DNA of 64,000 nucleotides from positions 38,142,875-38,206,874 of the forward strand of contig CM065168.1 in the NCBI GenBank assembly GCA_033026295.1, in the 5' to 3' direction. Under the pieces are notes generated by a model that saw nothing but the letters and a program-made list of their open reading frames with translations, searched no databases and was not told the DNA's origin. This DNA comes from Channa striata (taxonomy: Eukaryota; Chordata; Actinopteri; Anabantiformes; Channidae). Made by a program: the position numbers and the translations under genes. Of the stretch, positions 48,301 through 60,900 are shown one piece after another (position 1 is the first letter of the stretch; the number at the start of each line of letters is the position of its first letter).

Positions 48301-50852
48301 AACACCACGCCAACCAGCCCGAGGTCAGAACAGCCATGGAGTTGGCACACCTCCACAACCACAGCTCTTCAAATGGCAGCGCCTCACACCCTCAGCCCTC
48401 ATCGTCTTCAACCTCTGCAACTCACAGTCATTCCTTTGCTGTCCCTCAGTCTTCTGCCTCCAACCCTGCACCACCGTCTCTCTTCTCCAGGAAGAAGGAA
48501 TCCCCAACAACCTGTTCAAATACAGGCAGCGTCTCTTTCTCCCTCTCACTTTCACCACCTCCTTCCAATCAACCCGCAGTCACCAAAAAGGGGCCAGGTT
48601 TACCAGAGCCTCCCAGAAAACGGCCTGCAACCCCGATGGTGTCACGAGTAAAGAGTCCATCACCACCTCCATCCCCTTCTCCTCCTAGAAGAGGTCGCAG
48701 GATGAAGAGAGAGGTGCACGAAGAGCAGCAGAAAGTGGAGAGCTCAAGAAGTCAAGAGGAGCTGGTTCCACCTCCCACCCCTGAGCCAGACATAGATCCA
48801 GAAGAAGATCTGGAGCTTAGTGGAGACGGGGAAGATGAGGCACCAGAGGAGAAGAATGGAGAGACTGTAAGGTGGGGATCTATTATTTTTTGTTGTTGTT
48901 GTTGTTTTTGAGTAGTTTTGTTAATAGTTTAATTTATTCATTCCTGCTCCAGTTTTAAAAGAATTCTCTCATTTTCTGATTTCTAGCACCCAGAGGCACC
49001 ACATGTCCCCGCTGCTCTCTTCCCTCTCCTGTCTGGTGCTCTACCTGCGCTGTCAGCAGCACTCCTCTTTCCTCTCTCTGACCCGCTCACCGAATTCTGC
49101 CGAGGCCTGGCGCCTGCTCTGCCATTCTAGCCTCTCCCTGCTCATCCTTTACAACCGTCACCGAGAATGTGAGGTAGCCAAGCTCACTGTCCAGGACTAT
49201 CACAATCGTGTGACGCCTCAGACAGGCTCCAACACCAGCTCCCCCTCAGGCATGGAAACTCTCCTGTCTCCCTTCGAGCGCCAGGTCCTCTGTCACCTCC
49301 CACGCGCTGGTGTTTTAGGTAAGCGTGGTCGCATTCAACCCCTTATTCTCCCACCACACTGTGAGTCCTGCTTGGACCTGCTGCTTCAAACCAGCCCCAA
49401 TGTGGGTGTAGACCCAGAGAGCCCCTACGTCTTCTCTAGACCCTACCACTCTCCAGCCACCCCTCTTCGGGGCACTGACCTTCTGAGAAACCTGGCACGA
49501 GCCAGCGGGGCCAAGAATCCTGGAGCCCTGACAGCAACACGAGTGCGGCGACAGGTGGCCATCCTTACCCAGCTGCTACTCTTAGAGGAGGGTGAGGGTC
49601 CGGGCGGAGCTACCAAACGCCTGGAGGACTTCCTGGAGAGAGAGTACCACGTGACCCAGAACTGTTCTACTATCATACGTGACCCAGCACTGATGGGTCG
49701 TGTAGCTCGAGTTGTTCTTTATGGAGAGAGGGAAGGCGTGCTTTTCAGAGGGATGAGCCTGCAGCACATCTGCCTCGAGTTGGATGGTAAGACATTACAT
49801 CATGTATCGGTCTTCACTAACAAGCAGGAATATTAATTTATGTCAACAAACCTGACAGGAGAAAAAAGATTTTGTTAAGATGGAAATAAAAAAATGCTGA
49901 TTAAAAAGTATTCCTAGTGTGTATATATATTTTTTTGTCAATACATCCATAACTGGTGCAGCAATCATTAATCTCATTAATCTTAAATCCTGTTCAAAGT
50001 AGCATTTGGCAATTCTGATTTGCTTGACATAAGGTAAATTTGTGTGTGTGTGTCTGTGTTTTACCAAATTTGACATATTTTGCTGCTTTCACCAGGAATT
50101 GGAACTGCTCTGAAATACAGTATGTATGCTAAATATTAAGCTAGTTAACAACATTAGGTAGTAAGCAGTTATTTTACGGACAGATTTTACTACTGACACA
50201 TTCATAAAACATTTAATATAATATATTACTGTCTCTAGTCATTACAGATCTTTAAAATATGTAGACTTGTTTTAGCCCTTTGATTTACCCTCTGTTGACC
50301 TCTGTTTTACAGTGATGTCTGGAAACTCAGCAGACTCCTTTTCAGAAGACTCTGAGGCAGAGGAGGAGAAGGAGGAAGTTAAGGAGAAGCCGGAGATGAT
50401 GGTGAAGAAGAAAGGACCGGGCCGACCACCAGGAAAGAAGAAACCACCCGCTCCTTCTCCAGTCAGCCCATCAGTAGCCAGTGTTCATAAAAGGAGATGT
50501 ATACCTCCAAAATCAGGTAACCTTCTCTCAATACTGTTCACATCGGTCAAATTTGATCCTGTGTGTTGTTCGCTTACTTTTGTAACACCTTCACCTCTGT
50601 CTCACAGGGAAGCGTGGTGTGTTGAAGCGTCCCTGGTCAGAAGCTGAGCGGGTAGCAGTAGAGACTCATCTGAAGAGAAATCTCTTAGAGTTGCGCGTCC
50701 CTGCAAAGGCGGACTGCGAGCGCTGCCTCGAACTCTGTCCTCTCTTAGTGAGCAATCAGCGGGACTGGAGGGCCATCAAGTTTTACGTCCACAATCGTAT
50801 CCAGCTGCTGAAAAAGCAAGGGAGGAGGGAAAGTGCCACCGCGGTCAGCTAG
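43965..50852 (+). CDS. Domesticated transposon-derived protein: SET C-half, C2H2 finger, inactive tyrosine recombinase, AT-hook, Myb-like domain
   Basis: Eight exons: 43965-44056, 45793-45902, 46089-46173, 46265-46460, 47802-48871, 48987-49786, 50313-50516, 50608-50852. Every junction keeps phase, giving 933 aa. Residues about 96-161 resemble the last half of a KMT5A-like SET domain (PNCRIREV, then DIAKGEEITVDYSLTDW); the AdoMet-binding first half is absent. Next come an acidic run, a GPGRP hook, a C2H2-type finger CPYCGRHYRSLARHLEKHH (about 312-331) and a long Pro/Ser-rich linker. Residues about 519-784 match a tyrosine-recombinase domain of the fish elements whose proteins share this finger-recombinase-Myb order. 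RECEV keeps the first Arg and TRVRRQVAI the second; the LGH and Tyr boxes are lost (LEREYHVTQNCSTII). Residues 816-828 hold an AT-hook (KKGPGRPPGKKK). Exon 8 is a Myb/SANT-like segment (RPWSEAERVAVETHLKRNLL, NQRDWRAIKFYVHNRI). Probably nuclear and DNA- or chromatin-binding, without enzyme activity. The start at 43965 is the ATG before MAENVRSPF; ATGs further upstream, for example 43869, are also open. Confidence 0.8.
45255..45327. repeat. (AT)n microsatellite
   Basis: About 36 AT units in intron 1 of the SET/recombinase-derived gene. Confidence 0.97.
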
Positions 50853-51880
50853 ATCAAAGAAAAAGGTGGCATCGGACACATACCAAAATGTACAAACCAC
50901 CAGCAATCACAGTCAAGAGGAACAACCTCTTGGTTATGGTGGAGTGCAGCTTCTCTTTCTCTTTTCTTTCGTGGGTGCGGTACCTACAGTTAGGTGCATT
51001 TCTTGTCTAATCACCCCGGTCATAAGGGAGTAGTGTAATAAATGTGACTAAGTTAAGAAACGAAAAGAAGAATGTTCCAGTTGAGGATCATTTGTACTCA
51101 GTATTGGCGGTGTTTTCGGGAAGTAATTCTAAGCGGTTGGACACGATGTTCTTGTGTGGGTGCGTGAATATCAATTCAGACAGTAAATGATTTTTAAAAT
51201 TAGAATAATTTTAAAGTCATTTTTTACTTTATTAGATAGCTGACAGTGGAGCGTGTGAGGAGATGTGGAAAGCAAAGGTTGACAAAACCAGGATCTCTGG
51301 AGAGATGTGCTTTAGACCTCTAGACCACCAGGACATGTTACAGCAAGTTGTCTTCTGTCTAGCGTTTGCTTCCACCGAAGGCTGATGACCAAACATGAAC
51401 ATATAAAGCTTTGGAGAAAGAAACCATTGGTTCTGAAGTTTAAAAATCCCAACAGATGGACTACATGTCCTCAGGACTGAGACATATATGAACTTGTATA
51501 GTTTGTCTTTGATACTGATCGGCAATTGTGCCCTCGTCCCACATAAATACAACTGACAAATGTATTAAAAAAATATTCTTTAAAGTCTTGATTCACCTGT
51601 GAAGTGGTGTTTGCATACCTCTTGTATCATGATCATAGGCAGACTAGTATGCACGCCTACTTGTTTTGTTTTGCATATCATGATTTTTAAACAAACTTTA
51701 TTTCAGAATCAACATAGGGTCTTATTCATAATGTAAATACTTCCTAATCTATGAAAATTATACAGTAGTGATTACAAAGTTAGTATTGTGTTATGGTGTA
51801 CATACTGTAAATACTACTTGTATGTATTAAAGTGTATGACATTTTGCTGTGTTTTTGTAAACTGAGTCTTAACACTGTGG
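50853..51880 (+). other. Probable 3'UTR of the SET/recombinase-derived gene and flank
   Basis: Contains AATAAA at about 51037. The tandem duplication of the butyrophilin-like block begins inside this region at 51492. Confidence 0.45.
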
Positions 51881-53039
51881 ACAAACTGAGAGGAAATAGA
51901 AATGAGAAGTAAATACAGGATCCCAGATTGATGAGTTAATTAAAAAAGTAACAATTACAAGATTGATTATAAAACTGTCTCACATTTGAACAATTTTATT
52001 TGCACAGCAATTTTCACACACAATGGCGATTCAAGGTACTTTACATGAGTACATGAGTATAAAAAATTGAATCAACTCTATCACATGATGTCTTTAAACA
52101 TTTAAAAATGATTAATATTCATTTATAGATGAGTACTAAATCTTGAACCATTACTTATAAAGGAAAGCTGCTTCAATTCATGACAAGTGCAATTGTGTAT
52201 TGAGTTTTTTTTTTTTTTTTTATATTTTTATCGTTTTCCAAATAGCCATTTCACACTCTAGCAATGCAACAAGCTACAAAAAGTAAGATATAATAAAATC
52301 CGTGCTTTGAAAACACGTCACTATAACAAAGTCATGGTTTTTAAAAATAAAACTTATAAAACACACTTTGGGTTACTTCTCAGGCCCACAGCATGTGAAA
52401 CACTTACAAAAACTTTGATCTTTGTATATTTTAAAGTTAGAAGTACATGTTTCTCATAACACACCTGACACAATATGAGTTCATTCCTGCTCATTTTGTT
52501 AACCTTCACAGAGTTTTCTCTTCTTCTTCTACAGTACCACTGTTATTAGGTACCTATGGTGACCAGTTACCAGGTTTACCAGTTAAAAGCCACGTAAAAG
52601 AGCACCCAGCCCATAGACAACTCATAATAAACATGCCTCAATATGCAACATCAAGATACTTACAAAAATAAATATTTTCACATAGCAATACATACAATTC
52701 ATCATGCAGAGACAAATATAAATGGTTTGATGAACACAGGGTCAAACTGAACACAAAGTGACTACAGAGTCACCAAAAGTCACTATGAGGAGGCAAAGCT
52801 GGCCACAATGTGATAAAACTGTCACAACGTACAATCACAATTTTATCTGCTTTGAAATATAAGTACATGTACTATAGTGAATAAATGTCAGTATATGTCA
52901 GTCAGTCATGTCAGTGTAAATGTTCTCTTATATAGTATAAATATACTGGAGTGTATGAACAAGTCAGTTACAAACATTAAAAAACAATATTTACATGACA
53001 GGCCAGATGAGGACCTTGCATGGCAGCCATCGCAATCAT

Positions 53040-53100
53040 GTGTGTGTGTACTAAAGTCACACTGAATAAAAGCATCTGCGAAATGACTAAATGTAAATGA
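53040..53100. repeat. Short teleost repeat tail (also at 60383-60440)
   Basis: cacactgaataaaagcatct and gaaatgactaaatgtaaatg; copy 2 reads ggataaaagcatctgccaaa. A frequent 3' end of fish SINE-like repeats. It predates the duplication. Confidence 0.55.
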
Positions 53101-53502
53101 CAAGATGAAATATTTGAAAGCTGATCCTGAATTCAGGGCAGTTTCACTCACTGAGGATAAAAACATGTTTTTCTTGTAGTCCACGTGTGCAAAACCACAT
53201 TTTGAGTTAGGATCAGGACTAAGTCTTATCACTGTGAATTACAACAGGAATCACACAGGAAAATGCCAAAAATCAGAGCGGGGGGCAATTTGTAAAATCA
53301 ATGTTATAATCCCAGTATAGGATCTGTTCTAAGAACTACTAGAAGGACACCAAGCTTAAGGGAAGAGATTAGAGAGAAATATGCTTATAATTCATAATTC
53401 ACTAAACAGTTCACTGAACAGTTTACTGAGTTTAACATATTTGTTCTTGTTCTAAAACATTTCAAATTTGAATAGATGGGCTATTGAAGTGTTTCTGCTT
53501 CT

Positions 53503-56072
53503 TTACAAATGTTGTACTGGTTTCTGTAATATCTCCATAGGGGCTTTGTCATGTCTACCAGTGTTAAAAAACGGAAAGACTTCCCTTGTGAATGAAGCTG
53601 TCAAAGATCCAATGACACTTTTATCATCCACGTTATAAAAGAAAAGCTCTCCACTGTCATAATCCAAATACACACCAACAGTCTTTGGTCTTGATTGGAT
53701 AGGTATGAAGACTTTTGGGTCTGTGTTAAACTGAAGGCTGTTTGCTGTGTCTGGGGACGAGGACAGGAACCAGAAACCATTAGACGTGGTTAAGGGACTA
53801 TTGTACTGCAGAGGAAAGACAGTTTCACTTGTGACTCCTAACCACCAGGACTCTTTGAGGCCTACATTTGCAATATACAAAGAAACCTCCCAGTAGTGCT
53901 TTCCAGAGGAGAAGCCTGTTTTTCCCTTGATTGTTGTGAGATAGGAAAGATTTTCACCGTCAGGAAACGGAGCATCTTGTTTGTCCCTCATTTTACAACC
54001 CTTTATGAAGATATATTCATGTTCCACCTCGTCAAGTGTAACATTTTCTGTTGGAAATAAAAACTGAGATCAGAGTAAAATCAGAAATTGTCAGAGAAGA
54101 CTGATATCAGTGATTAGTAGTGAACATATTACCGAAGTACTTTTTAGCTTCTGTGAGAGCTGTTGTGTCTGTTTCTGTAACACAGAACAAGGACAGTAAA
54201 CCACAGTCCAACAAACAAAGACTAAACTGTCTGCTGATTTGCTTTTACATCAATGAAAGTGAAAGTGACTTCTTACTGTTTAGCAAAGGTTCAGTTAAAG
54301 GAGTCCCTGAAAAAACAACAGAAGAAATGTTAAACATGAATTCTAAATGATTTGTCATATATTTTAATATTGAAATGATGTGTTCTGTGTAACTCTGTGT
54401 GGTGTTTCTTACCGTCAACTTGATCTTTCTTCCCAAAAAACTCAACTGAAACAAAAAGTGGATTAGTTGAAAATGTTTTTTTAACCAATTAACCAATAAT
54501 TTCAGTTTGTCAATTACATTAAACATTTATGCTCTCAACTTAATCTAGATATATTTGTCTTAAGGAAATTATAATGTCTTTTCTAACATTGATTGACCAA
54601 AATAATAATCCAATGACTGAATGGTGTTTATATAAATAATTGTTGATCTCCTGCCAACCTAAAACACCAAAGAAACAATGACTTCTACTTTTATTCATAT
54701 GTACATCACAATGATACTCTGGTCTTTATGTGTTTGATTTATCTTTATTAATTCTGCTGATAAATGAAGAATCCATGCCACATCCACAAGTAGATCAATT
54801 AAATTTCAGCAAAGACCATAATGTTTACCTTTCTTTTTGAAGTACAACCATCCAAGGAAAGCCAACACCGCTACCGCTGTAAGGAGTAGAGCGAAGGCCA
54901 CCCATCCAGCTGCTGAAGATCCAGATTCTAAATTAAAGAAACAAGTATTTAATTTTTGTTTTGTGTCTATTGGTTTATGAAAGAATATAGATCTTATGCG
55001 CAAATAATCCTCTTTACCTTGTGCAGCTGGCTGAAAAGATTTACCCAGATGCACTTTTGCCACTTTCTCCTCTCCATCAGAGGGTCCCACTGAGCAAGAA
55101 AACTCGGAGGAACCAGGGCCTAGAACCCAACTGTGGACTGACACCAGGCCAGAGGCGTCGTTGTGGTACGTAAGACCTTTTGGGTCCAGATCCCGCTCCT
55201 GGTCTGACCAGCGCAGCCGAGGCTGTGGATACCAGCCTGCAGATTCACAGCTCACATTCACCATGTTAACTTCTTTCCATGTGACTGACAGGGAAGGGGA
55301 GGTTCCCCTTTCTAGAAAGAGGATCGGAGGAGAAGGTTTAAATCCATTTCCTTAAAAGATAAAGACTTTTCCACTATGATGAAACCCACCTATCACAGAG
55401 AGGCTGATAGATCCTCTGTCGTACCCCCGATCACTGCTCACATAACACGTGTAGCCTCCTTCATCACTGATTGTGACGTTCGTCAGCTTCAGGCTCGCAT
55501 CCCCTGCCTTTAGTCCTCCAGATGCTGGATCGTTCAAAACAAGAGAGACTCTGCCCTCGTATGAAGCTTCCCAGGGTGGCTCGATTTTTCCTGCTTGATA
55601 AAGTATGATGGGGAAGTCAAAGTCATCCCCACGGTACCAGCGTATCTCCAGATTCTCTGCACTCTGTGGCAGATTGAACGAACATGGTAGTGTGGTTGTG
55701 TGGCTGCGGTGCACGGACACGGGGGAACTGACCGAAACCTCAACGCCTCCTGAAACTGTAACAGGTAACATAAATGTTATTATGACAGCTGATGTTTATT
55801 ACTGTATGATATATTATAGTCATGATCATTTGCGATTTGTTTGAAAATGACGTAAGGGCTCGACAACCACGTGGTTTAGTGAAGGCAAAGTTTACAAAAT
55901 ATCACGTTTGAAATTAATCAACTGCCATTAAAATGGATAATACACTAAAATTGCATGAATGGACTGTCCTCTATAGTAAATGTAGGTTTAGGGCAGACGG
56001 GGACTTACGAGAGGCAGCACTGGACAAGGATTTGCAAAGACCCGCGACAGCCACAAGCCACATGTAGGTCAT
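53503..56072 (-). CDS. Butyrophilin-like receptor 1 (IgV-IgC-TM-SPRY)
   Basis: Eight coding exons, in gene order: 56009-56072, 55390-55755, 55018-55311, 54829-54927, 54413-54445, 54277-54306, 54133-54174, 53503-54047. All introns are phase 1; 490 aa. The signal peptide is MTYMWLVAVAGLCKSLSSAA. The IgV domain shows the first Cys (TLPCSF), Trp (IRWYRG) and DEGGYTCYV. The IgC domain has NVSCESAGWYPQPRLRW and EFSCSV. A TM segment (GWVAFALLLTAVAVLAFLGW) ends in FKKKG. Three 10-14-residue exons form a juxtamembrane stalk, typical of butyrophilins. The SPRY/B30.2 domain includes GKHYWEVSLYIAN, WWLGV and VGVYLDYDSGELFFYNV; it ends PVQHL. Butyrophilins and their SPRY domains modulate T cells in mammals; ligands of fish forms are unknown. 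An upstream non-coding exon is implied by the acceptor at 56080. Confidence 0.88.
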
Positions 56073-56459
56073 CTGTAGACCTGTAAAAGCAGAATAGTGG
56101 CATATTACTTATACCAGAGAAATACTGTGTTGAATCTGCCATAATTTAGGAAGAAGACCGGAGTCCACGACCTTCTACACATAAAAACCAGACTGAAATC
56201 AAACAGCATTTGTTAGATTTGGTGATTCACAGCATGCAAACTAAACCAAGGCCTACACATCGTGCTGCTGTGATTCCGGCGTAAAATCCTTCCTCCAACT
56301 CCAGCTGTTGCCCTTAGAAACCGAAATTAGAAAGAAGTTCAGACATAGATGTTGCTCGTTTAAATCCGGTCGCGTTGGTGCCTTCGGTTTTTTCGATGGG
56401 ATAGTTTTCTCGGCTCGGAGATAAAAACAAACCGCCCAAAAATGAGCTTTGCGCTGAAT

Positions 56460-56475
56460 AGTTTCACTTTCGTTT
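56460..56475 (-). promoter_or_regulatory. ISRE-like element upstream of butyrophilin-like 1
   Basis: The minus strand reads AAACGAAAGTGAAACT, matching the GAAANNGAAA interferon-stimulated response element, about 390 bp above the start codon. The same site is conserved in the second copy. Confidence 0.6.
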
Positions 56476-56563
56476 GCAAAACCAACAGCAGGTGGCGCCG
56501 TTACATTCAAGATTCATCTTCTCACCACATTTGGCTTATGAGTTTTTAGTTTAAATTTTTTGT

Positions 56564-56567
<4 letters not shown>

Positions 56568-56627
<60 letters not shown>
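56568..56627. repeat. (AT)n microsatellite
   Basis: About 30 AT units just beyond the last visible homology of duplication copy 1. Confidence 0.97.
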
Positions 56628-56630
<3 letters not shown>

Positions 56631-56639
56631 ATTAAAGGT

Positions 56640-58790
56640 AAATCAGTTCTGTTCTGTGGCATAACATCAACAAAATGAATGAATATCTTTCCATCGTCCA
56701 TCTGTGTCTCATAGTATCTGTCAAACTTGAGCAGCAGGTTTCACTTATTTATTTGACTTTTTTCCTTAATTGCACATCTGTCCGTGCACAGTTCACAGCC
56801 GGAGAGAGGATGTCGGTGTGGACAGAATCTGGACTCACACATCAACTTCAGGGGGAACGTCATGCAAACTAACAGCAGCTGTGTGTTAACCTGCTAAATC
56901 CCACTGAAACTGCTGTTAAAACTGAAATGTGTTTTCACCGAGCAAACATCTGGATTACCTGGCTCGTGACATGAGTAACATTTTAGTGCATTTCCTGACT
57001 GTTTATGACCATAATCTCTGTTGTTAAACATTTATATTGGCTGAGTAAACTGAGGACACCGCTCAGATAGGGATCATATAATCTAGATACTGATGCTTTA
57101 TTGCCGGGAACAAACGAAGTGCAGCTCAGAAAAGTGAAAAAAATGGCAGTTTGTTTTTTAATTGTGAGGTGCAAACTGCTATGGTCCCCTGGTGCAGTGT
57201 CAGTTTCTTCTTCCATTGTCTTACTTGACTTCTTTGAATCTGGCCTGTCCACCGAAAACTAAAGCGAAAATGAATGAACAGATGGTTTATTTTTAGACAT
57301 AAACTACTGAATTCATTGTAAAATGTGCCTTCTTGTGTTTCTTCCACGTTGTCTCCCTCTTCCTCTCTCCTTCTCTCTGTGCCATACGCACAGAAACGGG
57401 GAGATGTGAATCAGACCAATTCGAGTTCTCGGTGCCCCTTCCCTGAGAACTGGGGCAGAGCTGGTCCCTGCTGATTCACACATTAATATGACTGATCGAC
57501 CGAAGCTATTTTTTGTTCTTTCTCTCTGAAGGAAGCGGGCTCATGCGTTAGTGCGCAGTGGGTTTACGCACGACCGACCACCGTGTTTACTTGGATTAAA
57601 TCAGGTTGGAATAACATAATAAAGCTACAGGAGAAGCACAGACATTTACTCTCAAACTTTCCCCTGTTTTATTAATACTGTGACTGTGTGATGGTACGAC
57701 ATACAGTGTGTAGCTTAGAAATAAAAAAGAAATAAGCTTCAGATCATAAAACAGCTTCAACGCATCATTTGTGTCTATTGTCACAAAAACAAACTTAAAG
57801 CAGCACTGCTAGTCGAGTACTTTTACTTTTAATACTTTAAGTAAAACATAAATTCTGTATCTACTTACTTTTACTTAAGTAGACATGTCACTGGGTACTT
57901 ATACTTTTACTTAAGTACATTTTTGTTTGTGTATTTGTACTTTTACTTAAATATAGTTTTGATTACTTCATCCACCACTTCATTTTCACATACAAACTAT
58001 CTCTTCCCCTTCTTGAAACCATGCCTTAGGTTAATGTTATGTTCATTTAGGTTGATTTTCCCACTCATCTGTTTACTTTCATAGGATTTACCAGCACCTT
58101 CAGACTGGTGTCCACAACCTTCTACGCCTAAAAACAGGTTTAGATAGTTTAGATAGATTATCATTTCAGCTTTAATATATGTCAAAATGTTACAGCTCTC
58201 TCTATTGCAAAGACAACACAATTAATTTTGCACATCAATTTTAAAATTATAACCTTTTAGCCTTTTTGCATTTAACCAAGAATACACGGTATAATCGCAA
58301 AATATAAATGATTTTAAGAATTTGTGCAAACTCCAACATGGACATATATTTAGCTTTATTCTGTTGACATGTAGCAAACAGCTCAGCCAACATTAAGGTG
58401 GCTTTCAAGAATAATGTGCACGCCAATCTAGACTCCAAATGTAAAAGACGACATTTTGTGTAAAACCAGAGTTATATTTGAGAGCATCCTGCTTCTAGCA
58501 AAGGAGAATAGTAGAGTAGGAGGATCACATTAAGATGAAGAACAAATAAATAAAGAAAATAAAGTTTTTAACAGTTTGCTCAGGAATGCACCTGAAAACC
58601 CTCAGTGTCAAAAGTATAATTGAAAATAAGTACAACTATCGAATGTAATAGTTATCGAATAATAGTTAATTTAAAATTAACTTGTCTTCATTCATACAGC
58701 AAGAAACATCATCCTAATATATAATTGTGTCGCTAGAATTTGACTCATTGTTCTCCTTAACTTTTGTCATTATGGTATAGTGGTATAGTT
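56640..58790. other. Spacer between the two butyrophilin-like blocks
   Basis: No gene recognised. Contains an ACTTTTACT-type repeat at 57810-57985. The small ORFs have no domain. Confidence 0.5.
57810..57985. repeat. Fragment of a common fish element (ACTTTTACT-type)
   Basis: cttttacttttaatacttta, tacttttacttaagta several times, ending near cttcatccaccac. A known style of non-autonomous fish repeat. Confidence 0.65.
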
Positions 58791-59914
58791 ACCGCTATAC
58801 TTGTATAGTTTGTCTTTGATACTGATCGGCAATTGTGCCCTCATCCCACATAAATACAACTGACAAATGTATTAAAAAAATATTCTTTAAAGTCTTGCAC
58901 CTGTGAAGTGGTGTTTGCATACCTCTTGTACCATGATCATAGGCAGACTAGTAAGCACGCCTACTTGTTTTGTTTTGCATATCATGATTTTTAAACAAAC
59001 TTTATTTCAGAATCAACATAGGGTCTTGCTGTTTAGAAGATTGATGAGTTTATTAAAACAGTCACAATTACAACAGTGATTATAAAACTGTCTCACATTT
59101 GAACAATTTTATTTGCACAGCACTTTTCACACACAATGGCGATTCAAGGTACTTTACATCAGCATAATAAAGGCAGACTAATGAGTATAAAAAATTGAAT
59201 CAATCAATATCACATGATGTCTTTACACATTTAAAAATGATTAATATTCATCTATACATGAGTACTAAATCTTGAACCATTACTTTTAATCTAAAGGAAA
59301 GCTGCTTCAATTCACAAGAAAAGTGCAACTGTGTATTGAGTTTTGTTTTTTCATTTTTTATATTTTTATAATTTTCCAAATAGCCATTTCAGACTCAAGA
59401 AATGCAACAAGCTACAACAAGTGAGAGTTAATAAAATCAGTGCTGTGGAAACACACGTCAATATAACAAAGTTATGGTTTTTAAAAATCCAACTATAAAC
59501 GCACTTCAGGTTACTTCTCAGGCCCACAACATGTGGAACACTTACAAAAACTTTGATCTTTGTATATTTTAAAGTTGGAAGTACATGTTTCTTATAACAC
59601 ACTTGACACAATATCAGTTCATTCCTGCTCATTTTGTTAACCTTCACAGAGTTTTCTCTTCTTATTCTACTGTACCACCGTTATTACTTACCTATGGTGA
59701 CAAACGTGAGCATCAGAGCGCACACTTCCACTTTCCAGAGTGTCCATCAACTCTTCAACCAGTCCACCTGACACACCAAAAAGTCAGGTAATCTATCAGA
59801 CCACATGCTGTGCTTTACCAGTTAAAAGCCCAGTAAAAGAGCACCCAGCCACATAGACAACTTATGATAACTAAGCATGCCTCAATTTGCAACATCCATC
59901 CTCCTCCATATACC

Positions 59915-59990
59915 ACAGGGTCAGTGGCCCAATCCCCAGTCCCTGCTCGCTGCACGCCAAAGTGCCAAATGCCCCCAGGCAAGACACCAA
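59915..59990. repeat. Common fish repeat fragment, copy 2 only
   Basis: gggtcagtggcccaatcccc and caggcaagacaccaaaccc; an inverted relative of 14030-14150. Confidence 0.5.
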
Positions 59991-60059
59991 ACCCCCAGCT
60001 GCCCCCGGCGGGCGAGACAAGCTCGCCGGGTGGAATGCAAATTAATGCAAATGCAAATT

Positions 60060-60227
60060 AATTTATAACTTTTTTTGAAACGCATTTTTCTGGATTTTTT
60101 TTGTCATTGTTGTCTCTCACTGTTCAAATAAACCTACCATAGAAATTATAGACTGATCATTTCTTTGTTAGTGGGCAAACTTACAAAATCAGCTGGGGTT
60201 CAAATAATTTTTTCCCCCACTGTATGT
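60060..60227. mobile_element. Terminal fragment of a Tc1-like DNA element
   Basis: Phrases gttcaaataaacctacca, agactgatcatttctttgtt, agtgggcaaacttacaaaat and tttcccccactgta form the well-known 3' end of a teleost Tc1/mariner-like element. Present in duplication copy 2 only, so inserted after the duplication or lost from copy 1. Confidence 0.65.
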
Positions 60228-60900
60228 CAGTCAGTCATGTCATTGTAAATGTTCTCTTATATAGTATAAATATACTGTAGTGTATGAAAAAGTCAGTTAC
60301 AAACATTAAAAAACAATATTTACATGACAGGCCAGATGAGGACCCTGCGTGGCAGCCATCGCAATCGTTTGTGTGTGTGTATGTACTAAAGTCACACTGG
60401 ATAAAAGCATCTGCCAAATGACTAAATGTAAATGACAAGATGAAATATTTGAAAGCTGATCCTGAATTCAGGACAGGTTCACTCACTGAGGATAAAAACA
60501 TGTTTTTCTTGTAGTCCACGTGTGCAAAACCACGTTTTGAGTTAGGATCAGGACTAAGTCTTATCACTGTGAATTACAACAGGAATCACACAGGAAAATG
60601 CCAAAAATCAGAGCGGTGGGCAATTTGTGAAATCAGTTCTGTTATAATCCCATTATACTTAAGGGAAGAGATTAGAGAGAAATATGCTTATAATTCATAA
60701 TTCACTAAACAGTTCACTGAATAGTTTACTGAGTTTAACATATTTGTTCTTGTTCTAAAACATTTAAAATTTGAATAGATGGGCTATTGAAGTGTTTCTG
60801 CTTCTTTACAAATGCTGTGTAGTATCACCTGAATTTAGCTTTTCTATCAATGTCGATGCATAAAACAGGTTCATCTTAATGTTAGATTTTATACGTGACA

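Larger units (their letters stand above)
51492..56540. repeat. Butyrophilin-like tandem duplication, copy 1
   Basis: Homologous to 58799 to the window end. The left limit is sharp: acttgtatagtttgtctttg at 51492 and 58799 with unrelated DNA before it. The offset is 7307 at the left end and 7458 at the start codons. The difference reflects insertions in copy 2 (repeat fragments near 59700-60230 and extra bases at the 3' end of the SPRY exon). Coding and intron DNA are highly similar. Confidence 0.9.
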
